DNA of 64,000 nt, from assembly GCA_950054155.1 (NCBI GenBank), contig CATLOT010000009.1, positions 41,078 through 105,077 on the forward strand, written 5' to 3'. The stretch's first letter is position 1. Every line of letters begins with the position of its first letter. Both the position numbers and the translations under genes were made by a program. The notes beneath the pieces were generated by a model. It was not told the origin of the DNA. It did not search any database and saw only the letters and a list, made by a program, of their open reading frames with translations. Positions 36,614 through 44,930 of the stretch are shown here, piece after piece. This DNA is from an uncultured Bacteriovoracaceae bacterium. GTDB lineage: Bacteria; Bdellovibrionota; Bacteriovoracia; Bacteriovoracales; Bacteriovoracaceae.

Positions 36614-37828
36614 CTAGTCACAGTAAGAATTTTTCAGTGCCTTAACATAGTCCTGGGGCACGCGAGCTTGAGCACTGAGGTGACACATTAAATTTGTCCC
36701 CGTCTCATCAAGAGCATAATAGATAATCTTCTTTGACTCACGCTCATAAAACTCATGATAACAATCGGGAAAGCCAAAGACGTGGCCAAGTTCATGGGCA
36801 AAAGTAACGAGGAGCTTTTCATAATTTAAAAAAGAAGAAAGGTAGATAATCGTTGGTTCATCATCATTAACGTAACTCAGATGCGTCCTACTCCACTTGA
36901 CCTCTAACTTAAATGGGTGCACCTCTTTTTGGTAAGGTATAAACTTAATTTTAAAATTATCTCCACTCCAACGTGAAGAAACAAACGCATTCAATTGGCC
37001 AAGGGAGCCTCCTATTCTTCTTTGAAATTCTTGATCATATTGTGTGGGGATCACCAAAAGAGAGCCCTCCCCTTCTTGATGGCATTGCCATTGACTCTTT
37101 TGTTTAAACTCAAAGAAGCTTTGCATCCTCTTTTTAAAGGGCTTTGTGTAATGAGAATAGAAATCACTCTCTCTTCCCTGACGTTGAAATAAAACTCTCT
37201 CCATCTCACAGGAGCTCGAAGAGAGAAGCTCCTCACAAAGCCTATTGCTTGGGCCTTCTTCAAGAAACTTTATATAAGGCCTAATATCGCGATTAGCTCG
37301 CTCAGCGAGAGCTTCCCGCTGACAGGACAAGGCCTGAAGTCTACGGGCCTTAACTAATAAAGAGTTTAACTGACGAGTAAGTAAGACAACCTCGTCGCTA
37401 TTATCCACTTCACTCAAAGGATTTGATGAACTCCAAAAGCTCACACCAAAGATAGCTTCAAGACCTACCTTGAGCGCATCAAGCTCACTAAGAAGATCCT
37501 CCGAAGCCAACACCATAGGCTTCTTCGCTGTCGCCATTAAAAAGCTTCCCGTTCCCAAGGTCTGTGGAGACCTCAGTCCTTCACTATTTGTGTAAGTCTG
37601 ATTGTAGCGGGCGATGGTGACAATGAGCCCAGAATAAAGTTGTTCTACCTCATTAAGAACCTCTGTCGCTTTTGGGGTTACACTACTTTCACAACCCCCC
37701 TCTTCTTGCAGCAAAGAAGTAATGGGCGAGATCGTCGCCACTTTAGGTGCCATCTTCGGAGCTTCTTTAAGACCACAGGCCCCTATAAAGAAGATAATCA
37801 ACACTAAAATTTTATTTAGCCTCTGCAA
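36614..37828 (-). CDS. Lipoprotein metalloprotease, metzincin/snapalysin-like
   Basis: 404 residues from TTG 37828 (AGGTGG six bases upstream). Signal peptide with lipobox GAC-type (IGACG). The zinc motif HELGHVFGFPD (about 343-353) is HExxHxxGxxD, as in snapalysin-type metzincins where Asp replaces the third His, and a downstream Met (NLMCH) could be the Met-turn. The first 300 residues, with several Cys, match nothing I know. Predicted to act in the periplasm or at the cell surface; a role in prey or substrate degradation is speculation. Confidence 0.8.
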   Translation of the reverse strand: MQRLNKILVLIIFFIGACGLKEAPKMAPKVATISPITSLLQEEGGCESSVTPKATEVLNEVEQLYSGLIVTIARYNQTYTNSEGLRSPQTLGTGSFLMATAKKPMVLASEDLLSELDALKVGLEAIFGVSFWSSSNPLSEVDNSDEVVLLTRQLNSLLVKARRLQALSCQREALAERANRDIRPYIKFLEEGPSNRLCEELLSSSSCEMERVLFQRQGRESDFYSHYTKPFKKRMQSFFEFKQKSQWQCHQEGEGSLLVIPTQYDQEFQRRIGGSLGQLNAFVSSRWSGDNFKIKFIPYQKEVHPFKLEVKWSRTHLSYVNDDEPTIIYLSSFLNYEKLLVTFAHELGHVFGFPDCYHEFYERESKKIIYYALDETGTNLMCHLSAQARVPQDYVKALKNSYCD

Positions 37829-37954
37829 TGGTATCCACCTGTAAAATCTTTAGACAGCTCCAAGCCCAGAATAGGGCGAGAGGAGCTCTAAAGGATAAAT
37901 TAAACTGTTCATGGGTTATAACTGCATTATTGAGGCCAAAAACCCTTGTTTGAA

Positions 37955-37983
37955 TTGGCAAACTCGCCTCAGTTTGCTATGAT
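37955..37983 (+). promoter_or_regulatory. Promoter of the tonB-like gene, apparently giving a leaderless mRNA
   Basis: TTGGCA (37955-37960), 17 bases, TATGAT (37978-37983). The ATG at 37991 lies 8 bases after the -10 box, where transcription should begin, so the message would have no leader. Confidence 0.6.
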
Positions 37984-37990
37984 GCGCGTC

Positions 37991-38584
37991 ATGAACGCAA
38001 CTGTCCTCCCTTCAACCGATTCAACGAAGGTTTTCCGCTTTTTCCTAGCGGTGAGCATTGCTATTCATTTAGGGGTCCTCCTTTATAAGAAGAAAACGAT
38101 CCTCTTTGCTCCTCCCTCTTCTCAGCAGATTAATAGCGCCCTGACTGTTCGCCTGCAACAACGCCCTGTTATTAAGGAACAACCCAAAGAGGTTATAAAG
38201 AAAATTACCCCTAAGAAAATTAAGAAAAAGGGAAGAAGAAAGGCCCTTAAACCCCAAAAGGAAGTGGTTAAGAAAGAGGTTCAAAAAAAGCTACTTCCTA
38301 ATGCTCCCAAGAAAATGGCCTTTAATAATGCCATTAGAAATTATGTAGAACCCCACTACCCTCGTCTCGCTATACGCCGAGGTATAACAGGTACGGTTAA
38401 GCTCTCCCTTATGATCCTTGGAAATGGCCAAGTAAAAAATGTCCTTATTACTCAAAGCTCAGGCCATGATCTCTTAGATAGCTCAGTGATGGATGCCGCT
38501 AAACAATGGGTTTTCAATAAGTTATCTGATAATCCTCAAGCAATCTATAAGATATCTAAGACTCTTGTTTTCAAACTCAACTAA
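37991..38584 (+). CDS. TonB-family energy transducer
   Basis: 197 residues from ATG 37991, chosen because a promoter overlaps the earlier in-frame starts (TTG 37946, ATG 37979). TM helix near 16-33 (FFLAVSIAIHLGVLLY), a long Lys/Pro-rich periplasmic linker (KEVIKKITPKKIKKK...) and a C-terminal TonB domain (YPRLAIRRGITGTVKLSLMI, then KQWVF). It links the inner-membrane proton-motive complex to TonB-dependent receptors; one is encoded 3 kb downstream. ExbB/ExbD are not in the window. Confidence 0.85.
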   Translation: MNATVLPSTDSTKVFRFFLAVSIAIHLGVLLYKKKTILFAPPSSQQINSALTVRLQQRPVIKEQPKEVIKKITPKKIKKKGRRKALKPQKEVVKKEVQKKLLPNAPKKMAFNNAIRNYVEPHYPRLAIRRGITGTVKLSLMILGNGQVKNVLITQSSGHDLLDSSVMDAAKQWVFNKLSDNPQAIYKISKTLVFKLN

Positions 38585-38588
38585 AAGT

Positions 38589-38617
38589 TTGACATTACAA
38601 ACCACCTCTCATAAAAC
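38589..38617 (+). promoter_or_regulatory. Probable promoter of the DUF4856-imelysin-receptor operon
   Basis: Perfect TTGACA (38589-38594), 17 bases, then TAAAAC (38612-38617), about 70 bases before the first ATG. No convincing Fur box was found by eye. Confidence 0.45.
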
Positions 38618-38684
38618 CCTCACAAAAAATGATTTAACGGTGTTTCAAACACTCTAACCCTATCTTTTTAAGAGAGGAATTCTT

Positions 38685-40127
38685 ATGAAAAAAACACTTA
38701 TCCTTGCGAGTGCTTTTATCGCTCCTTTGGTGTCAGCAAATGTTTATCAAAATGCTGTTACAACACTAGAAAATGCTCCTGCTGAAGTGAAAGCTGTTAT
38801 GAAAGCGGCTCCTACTTCATATGAATTTAATAGCCAATTCACACGCAGCTCATCTGTTTCTTACACTGGTCAAGTTTTTAGAAATGTTCTTATGAATGAT
38901 ATTAAAGGCGCTATGACCTCACAAACGCGTGGTGGTTATGCGGGAACTGTTGAAGAAGCTAAAAATATGATTCTTAGCTACTACAACTATAATGAAAACA
39001 CCGACCTTACAGGCCTTGGTGTTATTGATGGCTTTTCACAGTTCAGAATTTCTCCCAAAGGACTTAACGGTTCTTCAATTCCTGCTTTTGAATTCTTCTA
39101 CTCTGACATTCAGTCTCCAGGAAAGAATCTTTACTCAAAGCTAGCTGGTGTCGACAATCCACTTCGTCGTGGTAAAGTTTTTGGACTCTCGGGTTTCAAC
39201 ACTCCTGAAGAAGTTTTCAATGCTTGGTTTGATGCTTACGCTAAGAACGCTGTAGAAGGTACAGTATTCAGTGTTCCAAATGGAAGTCTTCCTGCTCAAA
39301 AAATCAATGCCGCTCACATTTCTGAAGAAGGTCTTGATTACGCTCAACTAACTCAAAAATTTCTTTACGGTGCTGTCTCTTACTCACAAGCAGCTCGTGA
39401 CTACCTTTCAACTGATCTCGGTCCAACGAAAGGTCTTAATGCTGACAACACGAAGCCTGCTAAAGCAGGTGCCGCTTACACGGCCATGGAGCATCACTTT
39501 GATGAAGGCTTTGGCTACTTTGGGGCTGCCCGTGACTACCTTGCCTACACTGACTCTGAAGCGAGAAACAAACTCTCTCGTGACACTGACAATGATGGTA
39601 TGATTTCGATCCTCACTGAATACAACGGTGGTATCGCTCCTAACGCTGCTCGTGTAGACCTTACAGCTGCTGATCAAAACTTAGACCTTAACACTGAGAT
39701 TATGACTGCTTTTCTTCAAGGACGTGAGCTCATCACTAAGAAGCCTGCTGACTACAAGAAGTATGTTGTTGCTCAAGCTCAGGTTGTTCTTTCTGGCTGG
39801 GAAAAGGTTCTTGCTGCCATCACTATCCATTACATCAATGTAACTCTTAAAGAGTACACTGAGTACGGAACTCAAGAATATCTCTTTAAAGATTTCGTAA
39901 AGTTTTGGGGAGAGATGAAAGGTTTCGCTCTTGCTTTCCAATTCAGCCCACAAGCTCTTATGGCCGATGCTACTTTTGACGAAGTTCACGCTCTTATGGG
40001 TGACAAGCCAGTTCTTCCTCATGCAACTAAAGAAGAAGTTGCTTCTTACATGGCCGGTCTTGAAAAAGCTCGCGAGCTAATGAGAAAAACATACAACTTT
40101 AGTGTCAACAACACTCTAAACTGGTAA
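38685..40127 (+). CDS. DUF4856 exported protein
   Basis: 480 residues. Signal peptide (MKKTLILASAFIAPLVSA). The AAYTAMEHHFDEGFGYFGAA segment and the DTDNDGMISILTEYNGG segment are typical of DUF4856 proteins, which in Bacteroidetes accompany imelysin lipoproteins and TonB-dependent receptors. Codon bias suggests high expression; AAGAGAGGA precedes the ATG. First gene of a three-gene operon (9-base gap to the imelysin gene). Likely periplasmic or surface protein of a metal-uptake system. Confidence 0.8.
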   Translation: MKKTLILASAFIAPLVSANVYQNAVTTLENAPAEVKAVMKAAPTSYEFNSQFTRSSSVSYTGQVFRNVLMNDIKGAMTSQTRGGYAGTVEEAKNMILSYYNYNENTDLTGLGVIDGFSQFRISPKGLNGSSIPAFEFFYSDIQSPGKNLYSKLAGVDNPLRRGKVFGLSGFNTPEEVFNAWFDAYAKNAVEGTVFSVPNGSLPAQKINAAHISEEGLDYAQLTQKFLYGAVSYSQAARDYLSTDLGPTKGLNADNTKPAKAGAAYTAMEHHFDEGFGYFGAARDYLAYTDSEARNKLSRDTDNDGMISILTEYNGGIAPNAARVDLTAADQNLDLNTEIMTAFLQGRELITKKPADYKKYVVAQAQVVLSGWEKVLAAITIHYINVTLKEYTEYGTQEYLFKDFVKFWGEMKGFALAFQFSPQALMADATFDEVHALMGDKPVLPHATKEEVASYMAGLEKARELMRKTYNFSVNNTLNW

Positions 40128-40136
40128 GAAAAAGGC

Positions 40137-41477
40137 ATGAAAATCAAGTTCCTTACCCTTATTCTATGCGCAGCTGGTATTCTTACCAGCTGTGATGACT
40201 TTACAAGCAAAAACCTCGATGTTGCTCAGCCAACGAATGAAGAGATCGATAATGTCGATCTTCTCCTGAGTGAGAATAGCACCATCAACAGTGGAGCCTT
40301 TAGCCTTGAAAAACTCATCGCGAACACTGGCTCCTTTGTCACAGGCCCGCTTGTCGAAGAACTCGCAAAAGAAACTAAGGAACTTGATCAGGCCATCAAC
40401 CAGCACTGTAGCACTCTCAATATCCTCTCAGACTTAGATGAGGATAAACTAGAAACATTACGTGCTCCAATTCAAGAAAATTGGAAAGAGGCCATGAGTG
40501 TTTACCACAAACTGGCTATGATGAATTATGGTCCCGCTGCCGCTATCACCTCGACAGCAATGGACAGCATTTATTCTTTTGACGGTATTGAAAAATGTCG
40601 AATGGATGTCATTCTTCTACAAATTGACCTTGCCGGAGAAAGCCGCCTCCCCCGCTTTGACGTCATCAATAATTACAACGTAAGAGGACTAGATACTCTA
40701 GAGCCTCTCTTCTTTGCACCAGCTAATAAATCGCGCTGCTCACGAGTTAATGGTCGCCTAACTCAGTGGTTTCAAAAACCACTTCTTGCCCGTGAAAAGC
40801 AAGTTTGCATTCTCGCCAAACACCTCTCTCAAGACATCACGGCGAAAGCTTCCGAGCTTCAAAAGGCGTGGTCTCCTCAACAGGGATATTACACAGCTCA
40901 GATGTTAAGAGGAGCACAAGGAACGCCCATTGAACTCACGAACAAAATAAGCCAGGCGCTCTTCTTCTTAGATACAAATACTAAAGATATAAAGCTTTCC
41001 TATCCAGCAGGTTTTGACGTACGTGTTGGAGATACTCTCACCAAGTGCCCAGACGCAAGCTGTCCAGGTTCACGTGAACATCCCTATGCGGAATTTGGCC
41101 TTGAAGCTCTTGAATCCTCTCTCTTTGGATTCAAACTCCTCTTTGAAGGTATCTCAGCTCAGGCTGGCACTAATGGTCTTGGCTTTGATGACCTTTTAAG
41201 GGACAGAGAGCACTCAGATCTTGCTAAGAATATTTCCACTAATCTTGATCTCATTTTAGAGAATGTCCGCTCACTTAAGAAAACGACAACTTTAAAAGAG
41301 GCCCTTGAAAATATTGACCCCACAAAATGTGAGCAAACGACTTCAGAAAATCGTCTCGAAGAGGTTTGTGCTCTCGTGTGGGATATTAGAAAAGTTACAG
41401 ATCTTTTGAAGAACGACTACCTCAATGCCCTTCAGGAGCTCAGTGCTCCTCGTCAGGCTCAAGGGGATAATGATTAA
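40137..41477 (+). CDS. Imelysin-family lipoprotein (M75 peptidase fold)
   Basis: 446 residues. Lipobox LTSC. Conserved imelysin features: an N-terminal helical pair with QENWKEAMSVYHKLAMMNYGPA, and a second repeat with the NKISQALFFLDT and YAEFGLEALESSL segments. Imelysins are iron-regulated helical proteins, often with no protease activity. The GxHxxE motif of classical M75 is not evident. The stop overlaps the receptor start (TAATG). Confidence 0.85.
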   Translation: MKIKFLTLILCAAGILTSCDDFTSKNLDVAQPTNEEIDNVDLLLSENSTINSGAFSLEKLIANTGSFVTGPLVEELAKETKELDQAINQHCSTLNILSDLDEDKLETLRAPIQENWKEAMSVYHKLAMMNYGPAAAITSTAMDSIYSFDGIEKCRMDVILLQIDLAGESRLPRFDVINNYNVRGLDTLEPLFFAPANKSRCSRVNGRLTQWFQKPLLAREKQVCILAKHLSQDITAKASELQKAWSPQQGYYTAQMLRGAQGTPIELTNKISQALFFLDTNTKDIKLSYPAGFDVRVGDTLTKCPDASCPGSREHPYAEFGLEALESSLFGFKLLFEGISAQAGTNGLGFDDLLRDREHSDLAKNISTNLDLILENVRSLKKTTTLKEALENIDPTKCEQTTSENRLEEVCALVWDIRKVTDLLKNDYLNALQELSAPRQAQGDND

Positions 41478-43672
41478 TGAAGTCGTCGCTTCTTCTTTTC
41501 TTATTCTCCCTCTCTCTTTCTGCACAGGTTGCAACAACCTCAAGCGTTGAGACCTCTACTTTTGAGCCTGAAAGAGCAGAAGATATCCAAGTTAATGAAG
41601 AAGACACCATTTATATTATTGGCTCTCAGGAGCGTACCTTCTATACACCTGGCTCAGCTCATTTCATAGATAAGAAAGAACTTCAAAAGTTTAAATATCA
41701 GGATGTAAACAGAGTCCTTGATAAAGTACCAGGTGTTTATATCCAAGAAGAGGATGGCCTAGGCCTTAGACCCAATATTGGTCTAAGAGGGGCTCACCCT
41801 CATCGCTCAAAGAAAGTGACACTGATGGAGGATGGTATTCTTGTCGGGCCTGCCCCCTATGCAGCTCCCGCCGCTTACTACTTTCCAAGCACAAGTCGAC
41901 TCGACACCATGGAAGTCTTTAAAGGCCCAAGCTCTGTCCAATATGGACCCAACTCCGTGGGCGGTGCCATCAATATGGTTACAAAGCCACTCCAAGGCCC
42001 CAAGCAAATTGAAGTTGAGCTCAGCAGTGGAACTTTCACTCAAATGAGAGTGAATAATAGAGGGAGCAAAGATGGTTTCTCTTGGTTTATTGAGGCCAAT
42101 AGAAAACAAGGTGACCTTCTCAGAGAACTTCCTAACGGTGAGGAAGCGGACTTTGAACAAAATGACTTTCTTTTAAAGCTAGGTCAAAGACTGCCTGGTA
42201 ATGGTCACTCTATCGAGACGAAGTTAAGTTATGCTACCGAGGACTCGGATGAAACTTATCTCGGCCTCACCTTTGGCGATTTTAATCAGGATGCTTTTGT
42301 CCGTTACTCGGCAAGCCAAGACGATAACCTCCAATACCAACGATTTGCGGGACAAATCACCCATAAGATCACTCTTCCTGAAGGCTCAAAGCTTACGACA
42401 GCCCTATACCATCATCAGATGAGAAGGGACTGGGAAAAGTTCAATGATTTTGCCTTCAGACAAGATTTTCGCTCAGTCCTCAATGGCGCAGCAGATACAG
42501 ATGATTTGATTTCCCTATTAAGAGGCACTAGAGATAGCGCTAACGAGCAAGAGTATCTTCTTATTGGCTCAAATGACCGCCGCTACTTTAGTCAAGGCGT
42601 CCAGGCGACTCTATCAAAGAACCTCGATTGGGGTGCAACAAATCACGATCTAAGCTTAGGTCTAAGAGTCCACAGAGACCAAGTCAGAAGGGACCACTCT
42701 GAAGTGTCGGCTGCAATGATTGGTGGAGAGCTTGTTTATCAAAATGACGAGCGCAAAACCAATACGAACCAAGACACCTCACAAGCTCTAGCTCTCTATG
42801 CTCAAGACGAGATCCTTATCGGAAACCTTGCCACTAAAGTTGGCTTTAGAGTTGAGCGCGTAGAACATGAAAGAGACCCGAGGACAACATCAGGCCTTCT
42901 CTCTAAAAATAGTGAAAGCGTCTTTGTTCCGGGTATTGGTTTTAACTACTCTCTTAACAATAATGCCGTTCTTCTCGCTGGTATCAATAAAGGCGTCACT
43001 CTCGTAGGCCCTGGTCAAAGTGATGATATTGAGCCAGAAGAAGCTATTAATTATGAAGCTGGTTTTCGTATTAAAGCGCCTCTCTATTTTGAGACCATTG
43101 CCTTTTACAGCGATTACAAAAATCTTAAAGGTGTATGCTCTTTTAGCTCAGGATGCTCTAATGATAATATAGACACAGAGTTCAATGGTGGTGCGGGTGA
43201 GATCTATGGCCTTGAGTCTCTTCTCAGCCACACCTTTCAAGCAGGTGCATTCTCTTTTCCAGTTCGACTTGGCTACACATTTACTGTTGCACGTTTTAAG
43301 AATGCTTTCATCAATACCAATCCAGAGTGGGGCCCAACGGGTGGCCAAATTAGAGTCAATGATCCCATGCCTTACGTGCCTCAGAATCAATTTAATCTCG
43401 GTACTGGTGTAAACTTCAAGGGAATTAGTTTTGATCTCAATCTCACATGGAAGGATCAAATTGCTGATCAAGCTGTTGCTGAACAAAGGGCTATTATTCC
43501 AAGCTATGGTGTTATTGATACAGCCCTTGCTTATCAGTACAACAAGACTGGAAAAGTATTTCTCCGTGTGAATAACTTACTGGATAATACTTATCTTGTG
43601 AGTTTACGCCCCTTTGGAGCAAGACCAGGTAGTCCACGCACGATCGTCGCAGGCTTCAACCAATCTTTTTAA
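41477..43672 (+). CDS. TonB-dependent outer-membrane receptor (FecA-like)
   Basis: 731 residues. Signal peptide (to about residue 17), then a TonB-box-like region (EEDTIYIIGSQER), plug domain with VNRVLDKVPGVYI, GLRGAHPHRSKKVTLMEDG, VEVFKGPSS-type segment (MEVFKGPSSVQYGPNSVGGAINMVT) and a 22-strand-type barrel ending NQSF (C-terminal Phe). It resembles the ferric-citrate receptor group; the ligand is not certain. Translationally coupled to the imelysin gene; overlaps the convergent radical SAM gene by 17 bp. Confidence 0.93.
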   Translation: MKSSLLLFLFSLSLSAQVATTSSVETSTFEPERAEDIQVNEEDTIYIIGSQERTFYTPGSAHFIDKKELQKFKYQDVNRVLDKVPGVYIQEEDGLGLRPNIGLRGAHPHRSKKVTLMEDGILVGPAPYAAPAAYYFPSTSRLDTMEVFKGPSSVQYGPNSVGGAINMVTKPLQGPKQIEVELSSGTFTQMRVNNRGSKDGFSWFIEANRKQGDLLRELPNGEEADFEQNDFLLKLGQRLPGNGHSIETKLSYATEDSDETYLGLTFGDFNQDAFVRYSASQDDNLQYQRFAGQITHKITLPEGSKLTTALYHHQMRRDWEKFNDFAFRQDFRSVLNGAADTDDLISLLRGTRDSANEQEYLLIGSNDRRYFSQGVQATLSKNLDWGATNHDLSLGLRVHRDQVRRDHSEVSAAMIGGELVYQNDERKTNTNQDTSQALALYAQDEILIGNLATKVGFRVERVEHERDPRTTSGLLSKNSESVFVPGIGFNYSLNNNAVLLAGINKGVTLVGPGQSDDIEPEEAINYEAGFRIKAPLYFETIAFYSDYKNLKGVCSFSSGCSNDNIDTEFNGGAGEIYGLESLLSHTFQAGAFSFPVRLGYTFTVARFKNAFINTNPEWGPTGGQIRVNDPMPYVPQNQFNLGTGVNFKGISFDLNLTWKDQIADQAVAEQRAIIPSYGVIDTALAYQYNKTGKVFLRVNNLLDNTYLVSLRPFGARPGSPRTIVAGFNQSF

Positions 43673-44849
43673 ATTGATCAAAGAGCTGACCTTCTTCGAC
43701 AAAGAGCTTATCGAAAGTCTCACTTCGCAGAAAATCTAATTTCTTATTATAGGCCAGAAAGCTAGGAAAGAGAGAGGAAGTATCTTGCCCATTCATGAAC
43801 TTTATCGCGGCTTGAAGGTCTCTAGCAACCTTGCCAAACGTACACTCGTTAATAAAAGCCTGATAGCGATCTTGGACAGTTTCTTTGATGCCTTTTGGTA
43901 GGCTTTGCAAAGAGAGGAATCGTGGTTCTTCAACAAGACTTATCGTTAAATCATTCGGATCATTATCATCAAAGAGTCCAAGTCTTTGAACCTCTTCAAC
44001 AAACTCAAGAACGTGAAACATATTGTAAACACTGAGAGTAAAATTCATTTTCATTCTGACATGGGGAAGCTCTTTCTTAACAAGATTCCAGTTTTCAACA
44101 AATTTGTTCCAGTTCAGGCCATTGCGAATGAACTCTCCCTTACTTCCAAAACCATCAGCACTTCCTGATAGATTAACATTTTTCAATTTACGCCATTGTT
44201 CAATAGCATTGAACTTTCCTAAACCGAGCACACTTAAATTTGTATCATAAGACAATTCAACATCAGGATTGGTTTCGATGAGAAGATCTAATATTTCATA
44301 GTGCTCTTTTTCAAGAAGAGGCTCTCCACCGGCAAACCCAACATGCTGCAGATCTTTCAAGAAGGGCTCTATCTGTGTTTTAAGCGGGTTATGAGAAGGA
44401 GCACTATTAAGCTTTTCGAATCTTCCTTTGGGGTAAAGAAATTTTGCGTCTTTAATAAAGGAAGTACTTGCTGCCGGCTTACAAGTTCGGCAGGCAAAAT
44501 TACAGAGATTAGAAAACCGTATACCAATACTGCGAGGAGATTTAAATCTATCTGACTTTAATTGATCCCTCTCAATATGTTGCCAATTTTTATTTTCTAC
44601 CTCTCTCCAACTAGGGGCTCCCACTGATTCATAGAATAGACAATCATTACAATGAGGGGGAAGCTTTCCATCGCTAAGGAAATGCTCTTGAAAAGTATTT
44701 AATACTTTTGATTCCCATATCTCAGCAAGAGGCTTCTCATGAAGGTTCCCCACCACTTCCGGATCATTAGAATGACAACACGCAAAAACATTGCCGTCTG
44801 GCTGAATATCGAGGTGAATAAACGGTAGGATACAAAACTTGGAGCTCAT
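43656..44849 (-). CDS. Radical SAM protein with N-terminal twitch/SPASM-type cluster
   Basis: 397 residues. An N-terminal cysteine-rich region (FCILPFIHLDIQPDGNVFACC, then HCNDC) resembles SPASM/twitch auxiliary cluster domains placed before the core. The radical SAM motif CNFACRTC (about 114-121) and the GGEPLL segment follow. Twitch-domain radical SAM proteins modify peptides or sugars; no precursor peptide or partner gene is adjacent. It overlaps the receptor gene by 17 bp on the opposite strand. Confidence 0.85.
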   Translation of the reverse strand: MSSKFCILPFIHLDIQPDGNVFACCHSNDPEVVGNLHEKPLAEIWESKVLNTFQEHFLSDGKLPPHCNDCLFYESVGAPSWREVENKNWQHIERDQLKSDRFKSPRSIGIRFSNLCNFACRTCKPAASTSFIKDAKFLYPKGRFEKLNSAPSHNPLKTQIEPFLKDLQHVGFAGGEPLLEKEHYEILDLLIETNPDVELSYDTNLSVLGLGKFNAIEQWRKLKNVNLSGSADGFGSKGEFIRNGLNWNKFVENWNLVKKELPHVRMKMNFTLSVYNMFHVLEFVEEVQRLGLFDDNDPNDLTISLVEEPRFLSLQSLPKGIKETVQDRYQAFINECTFGKVARDLQAAIKFMNGQDTSSLFPSFLAYNKKLDFLRSETFDKLFVEEGQLFDQFKKIG

Positions 44850-44930
44850 CTGAGAATTCTAGCACAACTCATGACTTAATATAAAATTAATGGCTTGTCT
44901 GATCCCACAACCGACCAATAGACGCACCAC

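Noticed and set aside
38585..38684. A Fur box upstream of the DUF4856 operon
   Set aside because: No stretch resembles the GATAATGAT-type repeat beyond AT-richness.
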